Of a DNA stretch of 64,000 nt, positions 1-11,767 are shown in pieces (within the stretch, counting starts at the first letter, position 1; the number at the start of each line of letters is the position of its first letter). The translations under genes were made by a program, and so were the position numbers. The DNA lies in the NCBI RefSeq assembly GCF_949987515.2, contig NC_082697.1, forward strand, positions 20,467,730-20,531,729, in the 5' to 3' direction. Origin of the DNA: Delphinus delphis (taxonomy: Eukaryota > Chordata > Mammalia > Artiodactyla > Delphinidae). The notes beneath the pieces are model-generated. The model worked only from the letters and a program-made list of their open reading frames with translations, had not been told where the DNA came from and ran no database searches.

Positions 1-190
1 AGTACATCACTAAGTGCCAGGAACTGTCTGGTATGCATAACCCCATTTAATCCTCACAACAAATCCAATGCGGAAGGTAATAGCATCATCAGCAATTTAG
101 AGATAAGGAAACAAAGAGGTCATATGCTTTGTCCGAGGACACAGGTAAAAATCCAAGAGCTAGGATTCAAGCTCAGCAAACCAAAGCCAT
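1..190 (-). mobile_element. MIR-type SINE
   Basis: Contains agtgccaggaactgtctggt, ccatttaatcctcacaacaa and agagataaggaaacaaagag, an antisense MIR, cut by the window edge. Confidence 0.65.
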
Positions 191-427
191 ATAACCAGGA
201 CACAGTTCTACCATCCAAAATAAAACACACACACTCTCGTAGTCAATCTCTTAGTACTAGTGTTAGGGGAAAGAAAAACAATTTGCATAATAATAAATCT
301 GTCCATGAAGCCAGTCTCTCAATACATCTGGGATTTAGACTTCTGCCTGCTTATGGTTGCTTACAGGTGAAAATTTAAAGATGCTGCAAAAGCAGGTATA
401 GTGTTGACATCAAGAGTCAGTGGATGT

Positions 428-825
428 GGCTCCCCTGGTGGCACAGTGGTTAAGAATCTGCCTGCCAATGCCGGGGACACGGGTTCGATCCCTGGTCCGG
501 GAAGATCCTACATGCCACGGAGCAACTAAGCCCGTGCACCACAACTACCAAGCCTGCGCTCTAGAGCCTGTGAGCCACAACTACTGAGCCTGTGCTCTAG
601 AGCCTGCGAGCCACAACTACTGAGCCCGCGTGCTACAACTACTGCAGCCCGCGCGCGCCAAGAGCCTGTGCTCCGCAACAAGAGAAGCCACCGCAATGAG
701 AAGCCCGCGCACCACAACGAAGAGTAGCCCCTGCTCGCCGCAACTAGAGAAAGCCCACGTGCAGCAGTGAAGACCCAACGTAGCCAAAAATAAATAAATA
801 AAATAAATTTTTTTAAAAAAAATCT
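428..825 (+). mobile_element. CHR SINE, long form
   Basis: The head is ggctcccctggtggcacagt, with the tRNA-Glu B-box-like ggttcgatccctgg, the body agagaagccaccgcaatgag and an AAATAAAT tail. In DHX35 intron sequence past exon 3. Confidence 0.9.
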
Positions 826-939
826 GTATTAAAAAAGGAAAGAAAAACCTACAAGGACTCTTATCCCTGACCACTTAAATATCATTCTTCACTTAAGAGC
901 TTCAAGTTGAAGCTCTTAAGACACACTTTGACTTCACCC

Positions 940-1360
940 TATCTTTCCACTCTTGATCTTACCTGTCCACTCTGTTGAGCCCCAAGCACTTCTCCACCCC
1001 AGTATCTCTAACCACAATATTCACTGGATGAGGACATCTTCCCAGCTAACTCCCACTGATCATTCAAGTTCTATTTCTTTGTCTTTTTTTTCTTTTTAAT
1101 ATTTTTTCCCCAATTTCAAATGTCATTTCTTTTATGAGGCCTTTCCTGATCCTTCTTTCCACTTCTACCCACACCAGATAAAATTTTGTCCTGTAAGAGA
1201 GGTTTCTTCCATAGCACTGCGTAATTCTGTAACAGTCAATCTTTATTCACAACTATAGCAGCATCCATCTTACACCACCTCTTCAACTGCAATTATTTGA
1301 GGACAAAAACTATGCATTACACCTCTTCAAATGAGTTCCCATTGTTCCTTTCAGAGTATG
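940..1360 (+). mobile_element. L2 LINE 3' fragment
   Basis: Contains atgaggcctttcctgatcct, ccatagcactgcgtaattct and tttgaggacaaaaactatgc, in L2 3' order. Confidence 0.65.
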
Positions 1361-1598
1361 GCTATTCTATTATTATTTTAGAATTATAATAAATTGAAGA
1401 TGACCGTTACTTCTTCTAATCAAAGAAATTAAAAGTTTAATAAAAGTTCAAAAGTTTAATAAAAAACATCTAGTTGGGTTGACTATTTCCTCTCTGAGAG
1501 GAGATCTTAAAAATGCAAAAAAATGGTAAAGAGAGTTCTCAAGTTACAAAATCCTTCCAATCAAATCTAAGTATAAAGACACATTTAAATGTACTCAC

Positions 1599-1691
1599 TT
1601 GTGGAATCTGCGTGCTTTTCCCACATCCTGTTTCTCCAACAATCACCACTGTTTGATAGTTTTCTATCAAGTACAGTATATGATTCCTAAG
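1599..1691 (-). CDS. DHX35: DHX35 coding exon 3 (Walker A)
   Basis: The exon is 31 codons, residues 59-89, starting LRNHILYLIENY and ending STQIPQ. It contains helicase motif I (Walker A) as GETGCGKST, residues 77-85; the lysine at 83 and the following serine would contact the ATP phosphates. The acceptor ttttttcag precedes base 1691 on the minus strand and the donor gtgagt follows base 1599. Both junctions are phase 0. The next exon should begin with the residues after IPQ, but it is not found between 1598 and 1 and must lie off the left edge. Confidence 0.96.
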
Positions 1692-1859
1692 CTGAAAAAA
1701 TATAACCAAACATTGTAAATAGACATACATTTTCTCAAAAGACCTAAACAAAGATATTTAAACATTATGAAATGAGCTGTTTGCCAAAGGGAAGGACATT
1801 TTAAAAAGAATTATCAAAATTTATTTCTAATATACATCAAAATACATTGCAGGTACTGT

Positions 1860-2790
1860 TGGTGTCAGTACAAGGTGATACAACTGCAACTGAGTGTAAT
1901 AACTTATCAAAATATATAACGCACATACCCTTTGATTCAAGATTTCCACTTATAAGAAGTTAGACTACAGACATGCTAATACATGTGAACAAAGATGTAT
2001 GTACAAGCATACTCACTGCGTATTGTTTATAAGAGCCAAAAATTCAAACAGCCTAAATGTTCATCAACAGGGGAGTGGTTACACAGCTGTGAAACACTTC
2101 AATAATGGAATAATACACAGTTGTTAAAAAGAACAAATGTCTATTTGTACTGATGTGGAATGGTCAATGAGGTCTGCTACGGTAAGAAAGCAAAGTGCAG
2201 GACAGTGTGAATGATACACTACTATTTGTGTTTTTAAAGAAACGGTAGGGACTTGCCTCGTGGTGCAATGGTTAAGAATCCGCCTGCTGGTTCAGGGGCC
2301 ACAGGTTCAAGCCCTGGTCTGGGAAGATCCCATGCTGCGGGGCAACTGGGCCCGTGCGTCACAACTACTGAGCCTGCGCTCTAGAGCCTGCAAGCCACAA
2401 CTACTGAGCCAGCATGCCACAGCTACTGAAGCCTGCCAGCCTGGAGCCCGTGCTCCGCAACAAGAGAAGCCACCACAATGAGGAGCACGCGCACCGCAAT
2501 GAAGAGTAGCCCCTGCTCGCCGCAACTAGAAAAAGCCCACGCGCAGCAACTAAGACCCAATGCAGCCAAAAATAAATAAATTTTTAAAAAAAAGAAGAAG
2601 AAAGGGTAAATACATATATGCTTCTTTATGTACAAGCTACTTTGAGGAAAAACAAAACAAGAAACTGGTAACAAAACTGTCTCCAGTGAGCAGAAGAAAG
2701 TGGCCAGGGAGCAAGGATATGAAGGAGACCTTTGAATTTTGTTCAACATGCATGTATTACTTAATTTAATTTTTTTTCATTTATTAACTT
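1860..2790 (+). mobile_element. L1 3' end, split by a SINE
   Basis: The text catgctaatacatgtgaaca through gtcaatgaggtctgctac and, after the SINE at 2248-2597, caagaaactggtaacaaaac, is old mammalian L1 3' sequence. Confidence 0.7.
2248..2597 (+). mobile_element. CHR SINE, long form
   Basis: Full-length element with tail ccaaaaataaataaat. It splits an older L1 3' end (see 1860-2790). Flanking gaaacggta and gaaagggta look like a diverged target duplication. Confidence 0.9.
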
Positions 2791-3227
2791 GTGAAAACAA
2801 AAAGAATATGCTTTCGTCTCTACCTCTAAGGCCAAGTTCACAATAAAGCAAGCATAGGTTACATCTATATTTCTATTGGGCCTTCCTTAATCCATTCAGT
2901 AGGAGCAGAAACACTGATTTGGCCACTGAAAAGTCACAGATAATTCCAAGATCCCATGTACTTAGCTTCAGAATGTATTTCTGTACCCACATTTGATTAC
3001 AGACACACCTGATGATCTGGAAAGTCATAAAGGTGTTACATAAATTCCTGGTTTGGAATGAAGTAAAAACCTGCCAAATTCTCCCACTCTGATCACTGCT
3101 CAGCTCATCTGACTCCACACCAACAATGTGTTTGGTGAAGACTGGGAGAGATAGATGCTGCCTTCCTGGCTAAATAAGGTATTGACTGTTTGGGGTTTTG
3201 AATTTAGCATTATTTAGGGTCTAAATA

Positions 3228-3440
3228 TGTAGTTCTCAAATCTCAGTGTAAAAATCTTTTAGGATATTTGCTAAAAATGAAGATTCCTAGCCCTACCCTC
3301 AGGGTTTTTGATTCAGTAGGGCTAGGGTGAAGCCCAGGAATCTGCATTTCTACAAACACCCAAAGGAGATTCTGCTGCAGGTACTCTGGGACTCGTCTAG
3401 ATGCTTTCCTGTCGATTGCTTGGACTCTGTGCTTTCTCTT
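3228..3440 (+). mobile_element. MER5A-like hAT MITE
   Basis: Contains gtagttctcaaatctcagtg, tttttgattcagtagggcta and aatctgcatttctacaaaca. Confidence 0.7.
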
Positions 3441-3524
3441 GTTTTGGGCAGAGAAAGGGGAAAGGTTTGGGTTCTTCACAGATACTTTGTAAATGATATT
3501 TTGTAAATCCATCTGCTGGATAGA

Positions 3525-3552
3525 TGGTTGAATGGATGGATGGATGGGTGGG
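3525..3552. repeat. (GGAT)n-like simple repeat
   Basis: Short tandem of GGAT/GGGT units in DHX35 intron 2. Confidence 0.7.
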
Positions 3553-3579
3553 TGTTCAAGGAAAACTTGACAGAAAATT

Positions 3580-3900
3580 TGCATACAGAGAGAGACACAC
3601 ATGGTATTCCAGGAAAGGGAAATGACATAAGTAAAGGAAAGAAGATGGAAATAGGCAAACTATATGAACTCTATTCGAGGTGTGCTAGAAAAAGCCCACG
3701 AAAGGCTCCAGGTTTCACTTGGAAATGAATTACAATAGGTGTAGTTAGGGCCGCACTGTGAAAGCCTTGAACGTAGAGCTAGCGTCTGGACTTTAGCCAG
3801 GAGGCAGCACATGCTATAAGTGTTCCGAGAAAACTGGGCAGCAATATACAAGATTGAAATAAGCATGAAGAAACTGAAGGCATTAACTCATACTTCATGT
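3580..3900 (-). mobile_element. L2-like fragment, antisense
   Basis: Contains tggtattccaggaaagggaa, gtgaaagccttgaacgtaga and ctggactttagccaggaggc. Confidence 0.55.
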
Positions 3901-4251
3901 GCTAAATACAAAGCATTGCAAGTGGAGAGTCCAACGTGTGACATTCAAGAGAGAGATGACAAAACTATTTCCAGTTTAGAGACTGGAAGAATGACGGTAC
4001 CACCGACAGGCACAGGCAGGGAAATCAAGGAGAGCTGGTGCAGAGGACCAGACTGAGCTTCAGCGAGGTTGAGTTTAAGGAAGTAAGAGGACAACCTTGC
4101 ACAGCAGTGTTCAGGGCCCAAAGAGAACGCCAGCCTACAGGAGGTAGCCAAGGGGAAGGCTGCCTTGAAATGGCACTGGGGTAAAGGGGGGCGAGCCTTT
4201 GATTTACTGCTGCTTTAGTTTCAACTTCTATTTTTAAAGCTATTTTCACGG

Positions 4252-4439
4252 GGACTTCCCTGGCGGTCCAGTGGTTAAGACTTCGCCTTCCGATGCAGGG
4301 GGTGCAGGTTTGATCCCTGGTCAGGGAGCTAAGATCCCACATGCCTCAAAACATAAAACAGAAGCAATATTGTAACAAATTCAATAAAGACTTTAAAAAT
4401 GGTCCACATCAAATAAAATCTTTTAAAAAATTAAAAAAA
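4252..4439 (+). mobile_element. CHR-type SINE, short form
   Basis: The head is gggacttccctggcggtcca, followed by gctaagatcccacatgcc and a tail in aaaacagaagcaatattg. Flanked by attttcac on both sides. Confidence 0.88.
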
Positions 4440-4714
4440 GGAATTTTCACTTTTAGTTTTAATGGGGGCAGCAGTGGTGAACGGGTAACTTTTTATCCTT
4501 TTGGTCTCCTAGCTTTATCTTTAACATTTTATGAGATTGTAACTACGCTTAAGCTCTGCTTTGATTTTTATCAATAACTTACACGCATTTTCTTACCATT
4601 TTAATTTCAATATGTTATTAATACCTTCTTGCTTTCTTTTTTTTAATGTTATTTCATTTATTATAAGTACAGTTGGAGGATGAAGAAGAGTCAAGAAAAT
4701 TAAATACTCAGTAA

Positions 4715-4950
4715 ACAATAATTATCCTTGTACTTCCAACGTTTACTACATGTCAGATATCTTACTAAATGCTCTATGTGGCTTATCTCATCTGGTCCTC
4801 ATAACAATCCTATGAGGAAGGTACCATTAGTCCCATATGACAGGTAAGTAAACAGAAGCTCAGGCAGTGAAGCAAGTCCACACAGCACACAAATGATGAA
4901 GCCTGGGTTTGAACTCTAAAGTCTAGCTCGAGTCCAGACACTTCATCACA
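4715..4950 (-). mobile_element. MIR SINE
   Basis: Contains ctggtcctcataacaatcct, cacagcacacaaatgatgaa and gcctgggtttgaactctaaa. Confidence 0.75.
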
Positions 4951-5599
4951 GCTCAAACTGTGCCCCTCAATGGTGAACCTATAATCTTATCTCCTGAGGG
5001 TCAAACTGGTTTACATTCACACATAATGGATGAGGTTAATCACCTGCAGAAGAAACCCAGCAACTATCAGTACAGGAGTAACTAAAACATTTGGGGCCAC
5101 AGAAAAGTCTGATCGAGGTGACCTGGCGAAATTCAGAAGGCGGCTGTTTCGTATCCATTTGGAGAAAGAACGTATTAATAGAAGAGACATTATTAGCACA
5201 GTCTAGACAAAAAAACTCCCTAAGTGCAAGGACTTGGGCAGCTTTCCCCCAACAGTGTCCGGAAGAAAGAGAGACACAGGTGCTGGTGGCCCCACTTACT
5301 CGGGTCATTCCAGAGACATCATACAAGGCAGGGAGAGTTCATCACCCTTCATCAGAGACTACAGGAAATAAATATCCTTCAACTATATCTAAACCGTCTT
5401 TGGCTCTGAGCCCACTTCCTGATTACAATTTGGCTTCCCACGTGGACTTGGCAACGGGGAGAAAAGTATCTGTACTGGAGAACCACGGCTCACTGTAAAC
5501 GAATATATTCTTAATTCTAATTTACACTTTGGTCTCTTGTGAGTATATGTCCATTTCATGAGATTAATAAAATCACGTGTCTGGATGTGCACATGGTAT

Positions 5600-5850
5600 G
5601 TAATAACCATACCAAAATCCCATCACTATCTCAGTGGGAGTTAATCTCTTCAACAGAAACAACCTCCTATTTCTAATTAATCTTGGGTAAAGAAATATGC
5701 CTTTAAAAAGAAAGCTAAAATTGGCCACATGTTGGTAATTTGTTGAAGATGGATGCATAAGAGTTCGCCGTGCTGTTTTCTCTACTTTTCTGTATGTTTG
5801 AACTTGTCCGTAACTGAAAGCAAAGAGGGGAAAAAAGAATGTCATTTCAT
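5600..5850 (+). mobile_element. L1 3' UTR tail
   Basis: Reads like an L1 3' end: ttgttgaagatggatgcata then ctctacttttctgtatgttt. In DHX35 intron 2. Confidence 0.6.
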
Positions 5851-6049
5851 TTCTTCCAGTTTTTCCAATATGTAAGATCTAACCAAAAAAAACTGTAAGG
5901 ACTTTCCAGACTTATAAAGTTAACTAACACACATATTTTGAACAGACGATCTCTTCAGATAAGGGTATCTCTGAGCTCGCTGTGTTCTACAGGATCATTA
6001 AGAGTAAGAGGACATTATTCACTTCAGTGCCAAGTACAAAGCTACTGCA

Positions 6050-6345
6050 GGGGACTTCCCTGCTGGTGCAGTGGTTGCGAATCTGCCTGCCAATGCAGGG
6101 GACATGGGTTTGATCCCTGGTCCAGGAAGATCCCACATGCCATGGGGCAACTAAGCCCATGCGCCACAATTACTGAAGCCTGTGCGCCTAGAGCCCATGC
6201 TCCACAACGAGAGAAGCCACCACAATGAGAAGCCCACGCGCCGCAATGAAGAGTAGCCCCCACTTGCCACAACTAGAGAAAGCCCGCGCACAGCAACGAA
6301 GACCCAACCCAGCCAAAAAAATTAATTAATTAAAAAAAAAAAAGC
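6050..6345 (+). mobile_element. CHR SINE, long form
   Basis: Head gggacttccctgctggtgca and a tail with ttaattaattaaaaaa. It ends about 50 bp from DHX35 exon 2 on the intron 2 side. Confidence 0.9.
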
Positions 6346-6394
6346 TAATGCAGGCTGCTTCAGGCCGACAACTGAACATACTTATTTAATATAC

Positions 6395-6528
6395 CTTGAA
6401 CACTGGCAGCTTCTGCCTCTGCTGCTCTATAGAAAGGGCAGCATAAGGATTGTAAACAACAGTCGTTGCAGAGTTTTCAGCTAGACTTTGTCTCTCTTCA
6501 GAGATGCTGACACCTGGTCCCTCTGTAC
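6395..6528 (-). CDS. DHX35: DHX35 coding exon 2
   Basis: This exon of 134 nt completes the glycine codon begun in exon 1 and encodes residues 14-58, from GTEGPGVSISEERQ to QKLPVFK. It is the low-complexity N-terminal lead-in to the helicase core, as in other DEAH proteins. The acceptor is ctgttgcag before base 6528 and the donor gtatat after 6395. Exons 1 and 2 together make exactly 58 codons, so the frame holds. The recalled human protein has G where this one has A in the ENSATT stretch, a minor change. Confidence 0.96.
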
Positions 6529-8459
6529 CTGCAACAGAAATGTTTTTTTCAGATTCTCTGATATAAGGAACAGAAAAATTGCGTGAAAGTTACAAATTCA
6601 AAGATGAAGATATACAACAGAAGCACTGCATTTTAATCTCAAACTACCAAAAGGTATTAAACTGTAATTTCAGGAAAGCATCTAGAAAGGCACCTACGAG
6701 ACTACAGAAGAGCCTCACTGCGGTGTCAAGAACAAAGGAGATGGCAGACCTATTGGGCTCCAAATTGGCCACACGCAACTGTACATTATAGAGGACAATG
6801 TATTGAGTTCTGGCCACCATGCTGCTATTATTACCAAACTCTTAATAAAAGTGGCAGAAACCTAGTGGGAATTAGCTGAGGCAAACGATGAATCCTATCA
6901 CCGTAGGATGGCAGCAAGGTTCAGGGCCAACGGGCACCGACCGGGGACTCAAATGCTGCCTGGCCTTTTTCCTTCTCTCTGCCCCTCTCGACAAGCTCCT
7001 TTCAGTCCCTGGGGCTGGCTTCTCTACAGGAGCTGGAATTAAGGCTGCTTCCAGGGCCAGAGCTCAGGCTCACAGTTCCTCCACCACTCACTCACTCACT
7101 CACCAGCAAGGATGGACGTGCCAGAGATACAGCAGCGAACACTACAGATGCCGGCCTTACCCTGGTGCAGCTTACTTGCTTCTCTTGTTCATCCTCCCAA
7201 AGAAACATAACTTAGTGCATAAAGTGGTAATGGAGAAAGACCCAGTGAGGGGAACCAGGAGTCCCAGGTGTGTGTTGTCTGTTTGGGAGATGAGGAAGGC
7301 TCTTTTTCTCCCAGCTTAGGGCCGCTGCCCAACCTGATCCAATCAACTACGGCCCTGGAGTGGGGTACAATAAGTGGCAGCGCCTATCTGAATCACAGAA
7401 TTGCAGTGGTTGGTTGGGAAGTGCTGGGCCAAGAAGCCACTGCTGAGCAGATTAAACACCAGATACCCACAGTGGCTTCTTGGTAAAAACGACGAAAAAC
7501 TGGGCCTCAGGGTGGTGAAGATAGGGAAGCCAAATCCCCCCATGAAAAGTTGTTCAACGTACAACTTTTAGCCTGAAAAGAATTTTTAGCCTGAAAAGGA
7601 AAATGCCTTAGAAGGAACATGGCTTCAATTTTTATCATCAGCCTCTGTAACTCTTCACACCAAACTGTTCGTGCAGCCCAAGACAGAACTCAGAGTAATA
7701 AGTAAATGATACAGGGTTCAGAATTCAACTCAACATGAGGAAGTTATCTCTAAAAGTTAGACTTGTTCAGTACAGGGGTATGCCACCTTTGTGAATCAAT
7801 AACGACCCCCGCCAGAAGTTCACAGCCCTCTGTTAGGGGTGCTACAGGGATAATTACCCAATACTATCACCTCCCGGGTTTTCTGAACTCAGAATCTGTG
7901 ATGCTATGTGAAAGTACAGAGGCTTTGTGATAAGAATATTTAGCCCAGTGATTTATTTTTACATTTTTGAGGGGTCCCAGATCCCTTCGACAATCTAATA
8001 AAGGCTGTGAACTCCATCTCCTGAAAAATAAACCAGAATGTAATTTATCAGAACACAAAATGCTGGAGGTCCAGAGACACCCTAGAGCTAAATTTAGAAT
8101 CACTACTGTAGATCTCTGATCCCTTTTCCTTTCGTTTCTAGGAACATAGCTGTGCTCCAGAGGTCCAAGGTTGCCAAAAATCAGGTAAGTGGGGCACTGC
8201 TCTATTGTTTTGCCAAAATGTTGACTTTCCTTTCAACAAGATAAAAGATAGAACAGGACCTGGAATAAAGCCTGTGCTCAAAGAGGTGAGTTTCCTTTCC
8301 TTTCTACCCTTATTATTACTACCTCTGATTAACGCCTTGTAATCTTCACCGAAGAAAACTAGAGCAAAGAAATAGCTTATCCTCATCAGCTCTGCTTTTG
8401 TCCTGAATTCCCTCCTTTTCCAAACATTTTAAACCTTTACAGCATGTCTAGAATCTTTT

Positions 8460-8747
8460 ATTTATTTTTTTATAATTTTTTTTAAATTTATATTTATTTT
8501 TGGCTGCACTGGGTCTTGGTTGCTGCGCGCAGGCTTTCTCTAGTTGCGGCGAGCAGGGGCTACTCTTCATCGCGGTGCGCGGGCTTCAGTAGTTGTGGCT
8601 CACAGGCTCTAGAGCGCAGGCTCAGTAGTTGTAGTGCGTGGGCTTAGTTGCTCCGCGGCATGTGGGATCTTCGCAGACCAGGGCTCGAACCCGTGTCCCC
8701 TGCATTGGCAGATGGATTCTTAACCACTGTGCCACCAGGGAAACCCC
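8460..8747 (-). mobile_element. CHR SINE, long form, with 22-bp target duplication
   Basis: An antisense copy from the poly-T tail to ccaccagggaaacccc. A perfect 22-bp direct repeat beginning tacagcatgtctagaat flanks it at 8438-8459 and 8748-8769. Confidence 0.95.
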
Positions 8748-9321
8748 TACAGCATGTCTAGAATCTTTTCACATTGCTCCCGCAACGTCTCTTACTTCCT
8801 CCCACACCAAGGTTTAACCCACCCAGGTGTCTTCCTGACTACCCCATCCCTCCTGTCTCTAACCTACAGCCAAGTTCACCTCAGTACATTCAGTTATGAG
8901 GTCTTTTACGAGAACAGCTACTGTTAGTCAATGAGGAGCATGTCTCCTCCACACAAAAGACTTCATTCAACCAAACCAGGCCTGCTTCCCCACTATATAT
9001 ACATCCCACGGCCCATTCTGGCTGCCTATGGTTTGTTTTTTCCCTTGGGAACATTCTCAGTGCTTAAGCAAGTAACAAGTTTGTAATTCTTGTAAACCAT
9101 TTCCCCATCTATAAAACAAGGCTGATAAAAGCACCGCCCCCCCCCCAATCCAGCAGTCCCTCTAACCCAATTTTTCAGTTTGAGTGGTGACCCATTAATG
9201 GGTTAGGGAACTCATGTAGTGGGTCATGGCTAGCACTTTTTAAAGATGAACTAGAAATAGAATAGAAAGTATCAGAGGGCACCCCAAGAAGCAATATTGT
9301 TTTTGTACAACTCTTTCTAGT

Positions 9322-9364
9322 TACGTGTGTGTGCATGTGCACGCACATACACGTGCATGCGTGC
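9322..9364. repeat. Alternating purine-pyrimidine tract
   Basis: Forty-three bases alternate pyrimidine and purine without a break (mixed TG, CA, CG steps). Such tracts can adopt the left-handed Z form. Located in DHX35 intron 1. Confidence 0.8.
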
Positions 9365-10105
9365 TGAATCACAACACAATACATTATGTGTACCCATGCT
9401 GGGTCACATTTCTTACTGTAGATCAGGTCAAAAAATCTTCAAAGCTCTTGCTATAAAGCGTTTGCCAGGCACACTGTCAAACATTGATTTTATCATTAAA
9501 TATTTGTTGAATGAAGGAAGGAAAATGGCCAGGCCCTTCTGATCCACTTGTACTAGCAAATCAAGTCAAACTTTTTTCTACAAAAACCTCAGGCAGCTCA
9601 TACAAAGATCTTAAGGCAGAGATCACAAACTGGTAGAGCTCACAAACTAGTTACTCAAGGACCCCAAATATGTCACTGTTAAAACGTCTGAAATCATTCA
9701 TTTAAAACACGTAAAAATTTCCCATTCTAACCTGGATATTTGAGCCCATATGACACCAATTGGGTGGAACCATCTACAGCTTCCTGCTTTAGATAGCATG
9801 TGTACGCTTCAGTGTAATCAATACTGTACACGTATCAGTGTACACACGCTCTAGTTTGCCACAGTTCCCACCACTCCCTATTATTTCCACCCAGCACCTT
9901 CACTTATTTCGATTGTCCCAGAGGCCCCCTGTAGCTACCTGAGCTTGTGACTCCCAGCCTATAGGACATATTCATCTAGCCTTATACCCAGTCTCACTCA
10001 CTTCCCTGACCTTCACCGTGTATTTCCCACATTCTATTTTCATATTTTCAACTTCAGTTTCCTAATCTGTATAATGAGAGTAATACCTCCATCACAAGAT
10101 ATTGT

Positions 10106-10433
10106 GACCGGGACTTCCCTGGTGGCGCAGTGGTTAAGAATCTGCCTGCCAATGCAGGGGACACGGGTTCAATCCCTGGTCCGGGAAGATCCCACATGCC
10201 GTGGAGCAACTAAGCCCATGTGCTACTGAGCATGCACTCTAGGGCCCACGAGACACAGCTACTGAAGCCCACACACCTAGAGCCCGTGCTCCACAACAAG
10301 AGAAGCCACCACAATGAGAACCCATCCACCGCAACGAAAAGTAGCCCCCGCTCACTGCAACTAGAGAAAGCCCACACACAGCAACGAAGACCCAACGCAG
10401 CCAAAAATAAACAATAAAAAAAAAATTTTTTTT
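10106..10433 (+). mobile_element. CHR SINE, long form, with target duplication
   Basis: Flanked by caagatattgt at 10095-10105 and 10434-10444. In DHX35 intron 1. Confidence 0.93.
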
Positions 10434-10549
10434 CAAGATATTGTTACCTCTTAATAAGATGACGTTAAGTAAAAGTGACTAGCACAAAGGGCCCAGTAAG
10501 TGTGCACTAAATCCATTCCCATCTCAGTGAATGACAACAGTTTACCTAG

Positions 10550-10735
10550 AACAGTCGTTCCCAAACTTTGATGCACACTTGAATTACCTGGGGATCTTTA
10601 AAAAATACTGACGCCTGATTCCTAGCCCCTCCGGACTTCTGATTTATTACCATGGGGTATGACTGAACAGCAGGAGTTTTAAAAGCTTCCCAAGTGATTC
10701 AACTATACAGCAAAATTTGAGAACCACTTACCAAG
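10550..10735 (+). mobile_element. MER20-like hAT MITE
   Basis: Starts cagtcgttcccaaactttga, has tacctggggatctttaaaaa and ends aaaatttgagaaccactta, the paired termini of this family. Confidence 0.75.
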
Positions 10736-10779
10736 ATAGTCACTGAACCCAGAAATCTGAGTCATTACCGACTTTACCT

Positions 10780-11290
10780 TCCCCCACATCTGCCTCTCAA
10801 ATCTCTCCCATAAGGTCCCTCCCTACTGCTCACATGCCAGAACTGAGGTTTTCAATATCCCTTCTCGATTTTAGTAGCACCTTCTCTTAAGGGTGTCCCT
10901 GACTCTAATTTCCTCCCCCAAGCATTCTGCTCACCAAGGCCAGAGTTACCTTCCAAAAATAAACCTCATTGTGTTACCTCCTGCTTAAGAACAGTGAAAC
11001 CCAAATTCTTTAACTTGCATGGAGACTTCTCACAATGAGGCCCCTACTTACCTTTCTGGCTTCATCTCCTACTACGCCCTGCCACTAAACACCACGCTAC
11101 TCAATTATTGTGGTGTGTTGGACACTGCTGAGGTTCCATCCCACTTTGCCTTTGTCCACGCTACACCCTTTAGAGCTCCATTCTCCTACCTCTCTGCAGA
11201 ACAAAGCCTCATTTGTGCTTCAACGTTCACCTCAAAAATACCACTGTCTTGATGCAGTATTTCTTATCCACACATTCAAACTTTCCCCCT
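10780..11290 (+). mobile_element. L2 LINE fragment
   Basis: Contains tgttacctcctgcttaagaa, aacccaaattctttaacttg and aatgaggcccctacttacct. The open frame across 11019-11252 falls inside it. Confidence 0.7.
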
Positions 11291-11309
11291 CTTCTATACT
11301 TCCAAGTAA

Positions 11310-11510
11310 TTATAATAGTTAATATGTATCTAGTGCTAAGAGCTTGATGTGTATTCTCATTTAATCCTCAAAACAATCCTTTGGGTAGGTGTCATTCCCA
11401 ATTTACAGATGGGGTAACCGTGATTTTCCCAAATCACCAAGTTAGTAAATGGTAGTCAATATGGTCTCTACAGTCTGACCCTAGCAGAGCTCATCTTCCT
11501 TACCACCGCC
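11310..11510 (-). mobile_element. MIR SINE
   Basis: Contains catttaatcctcaaaacaat, cccaatttacagatggggta and caccaagttagtaaatggta. Confidence 0.75.
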
Positions 11511-11550
11511 TTTTTCTGCCTCACTTTAAAATCTCTTAAAGAGGATATCC

Positions 11551-11754
11551 GAGCTTCCCTGGTGGCGCGGTGGTTGAGAGTCTGCCTGCTGATGCAGGGG
11601 ACACGGGGTCGTGCCCCGGTCCGGGAAGATCCCACATGCCGCGGAACGCCTGGGTCCGTGAGCCATGGCCGCTGGGCCTGCGCGTCCGGAGCCTGTGCTC
11701 CACAACGGGAGAGGCCACAACAGTAAGAGGCCCATGTACCGCAAAAAAAAAAAG
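11551..11754 (+). mobile_element. Young cetacean-type CHR SINE
   Basis: Young form with ggttgagagtctgcctgc and a tail of gtaccgcaaaa type. A perfect duplication aaagaggatatcc sits at 11538-11550 and 11755-11767. Confidence 0.95.
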
Positions 11755-11767
11755 AAAGAGGATATCC

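Larger units (their letters stand above)
4960..10094. other. DHX35 introns 1-2: unassigned stretches
   Basis: Outside exon 2 and the repeats listed, 4960-5590, 6530-8437 and 8770-10094 show no gene, RNA or repeat I can recognise. The 135-codon plus-strand open frame at 5091-5498 has no recognisable motif. Confidence 0.5.

Noticed and set aside
2307..2749. Several minus-strand open frames with CCGARAP/LSSCG-like text
   Set aside because: These recur at every CHR SINE in the window and are translations of the SINE body.
5091..5498. A 135-codon plus-strand open frame in DHX35 intron 2
   Set aside because: No recognisable motif, no splice or promoter context, and it lies opposite a known gene.
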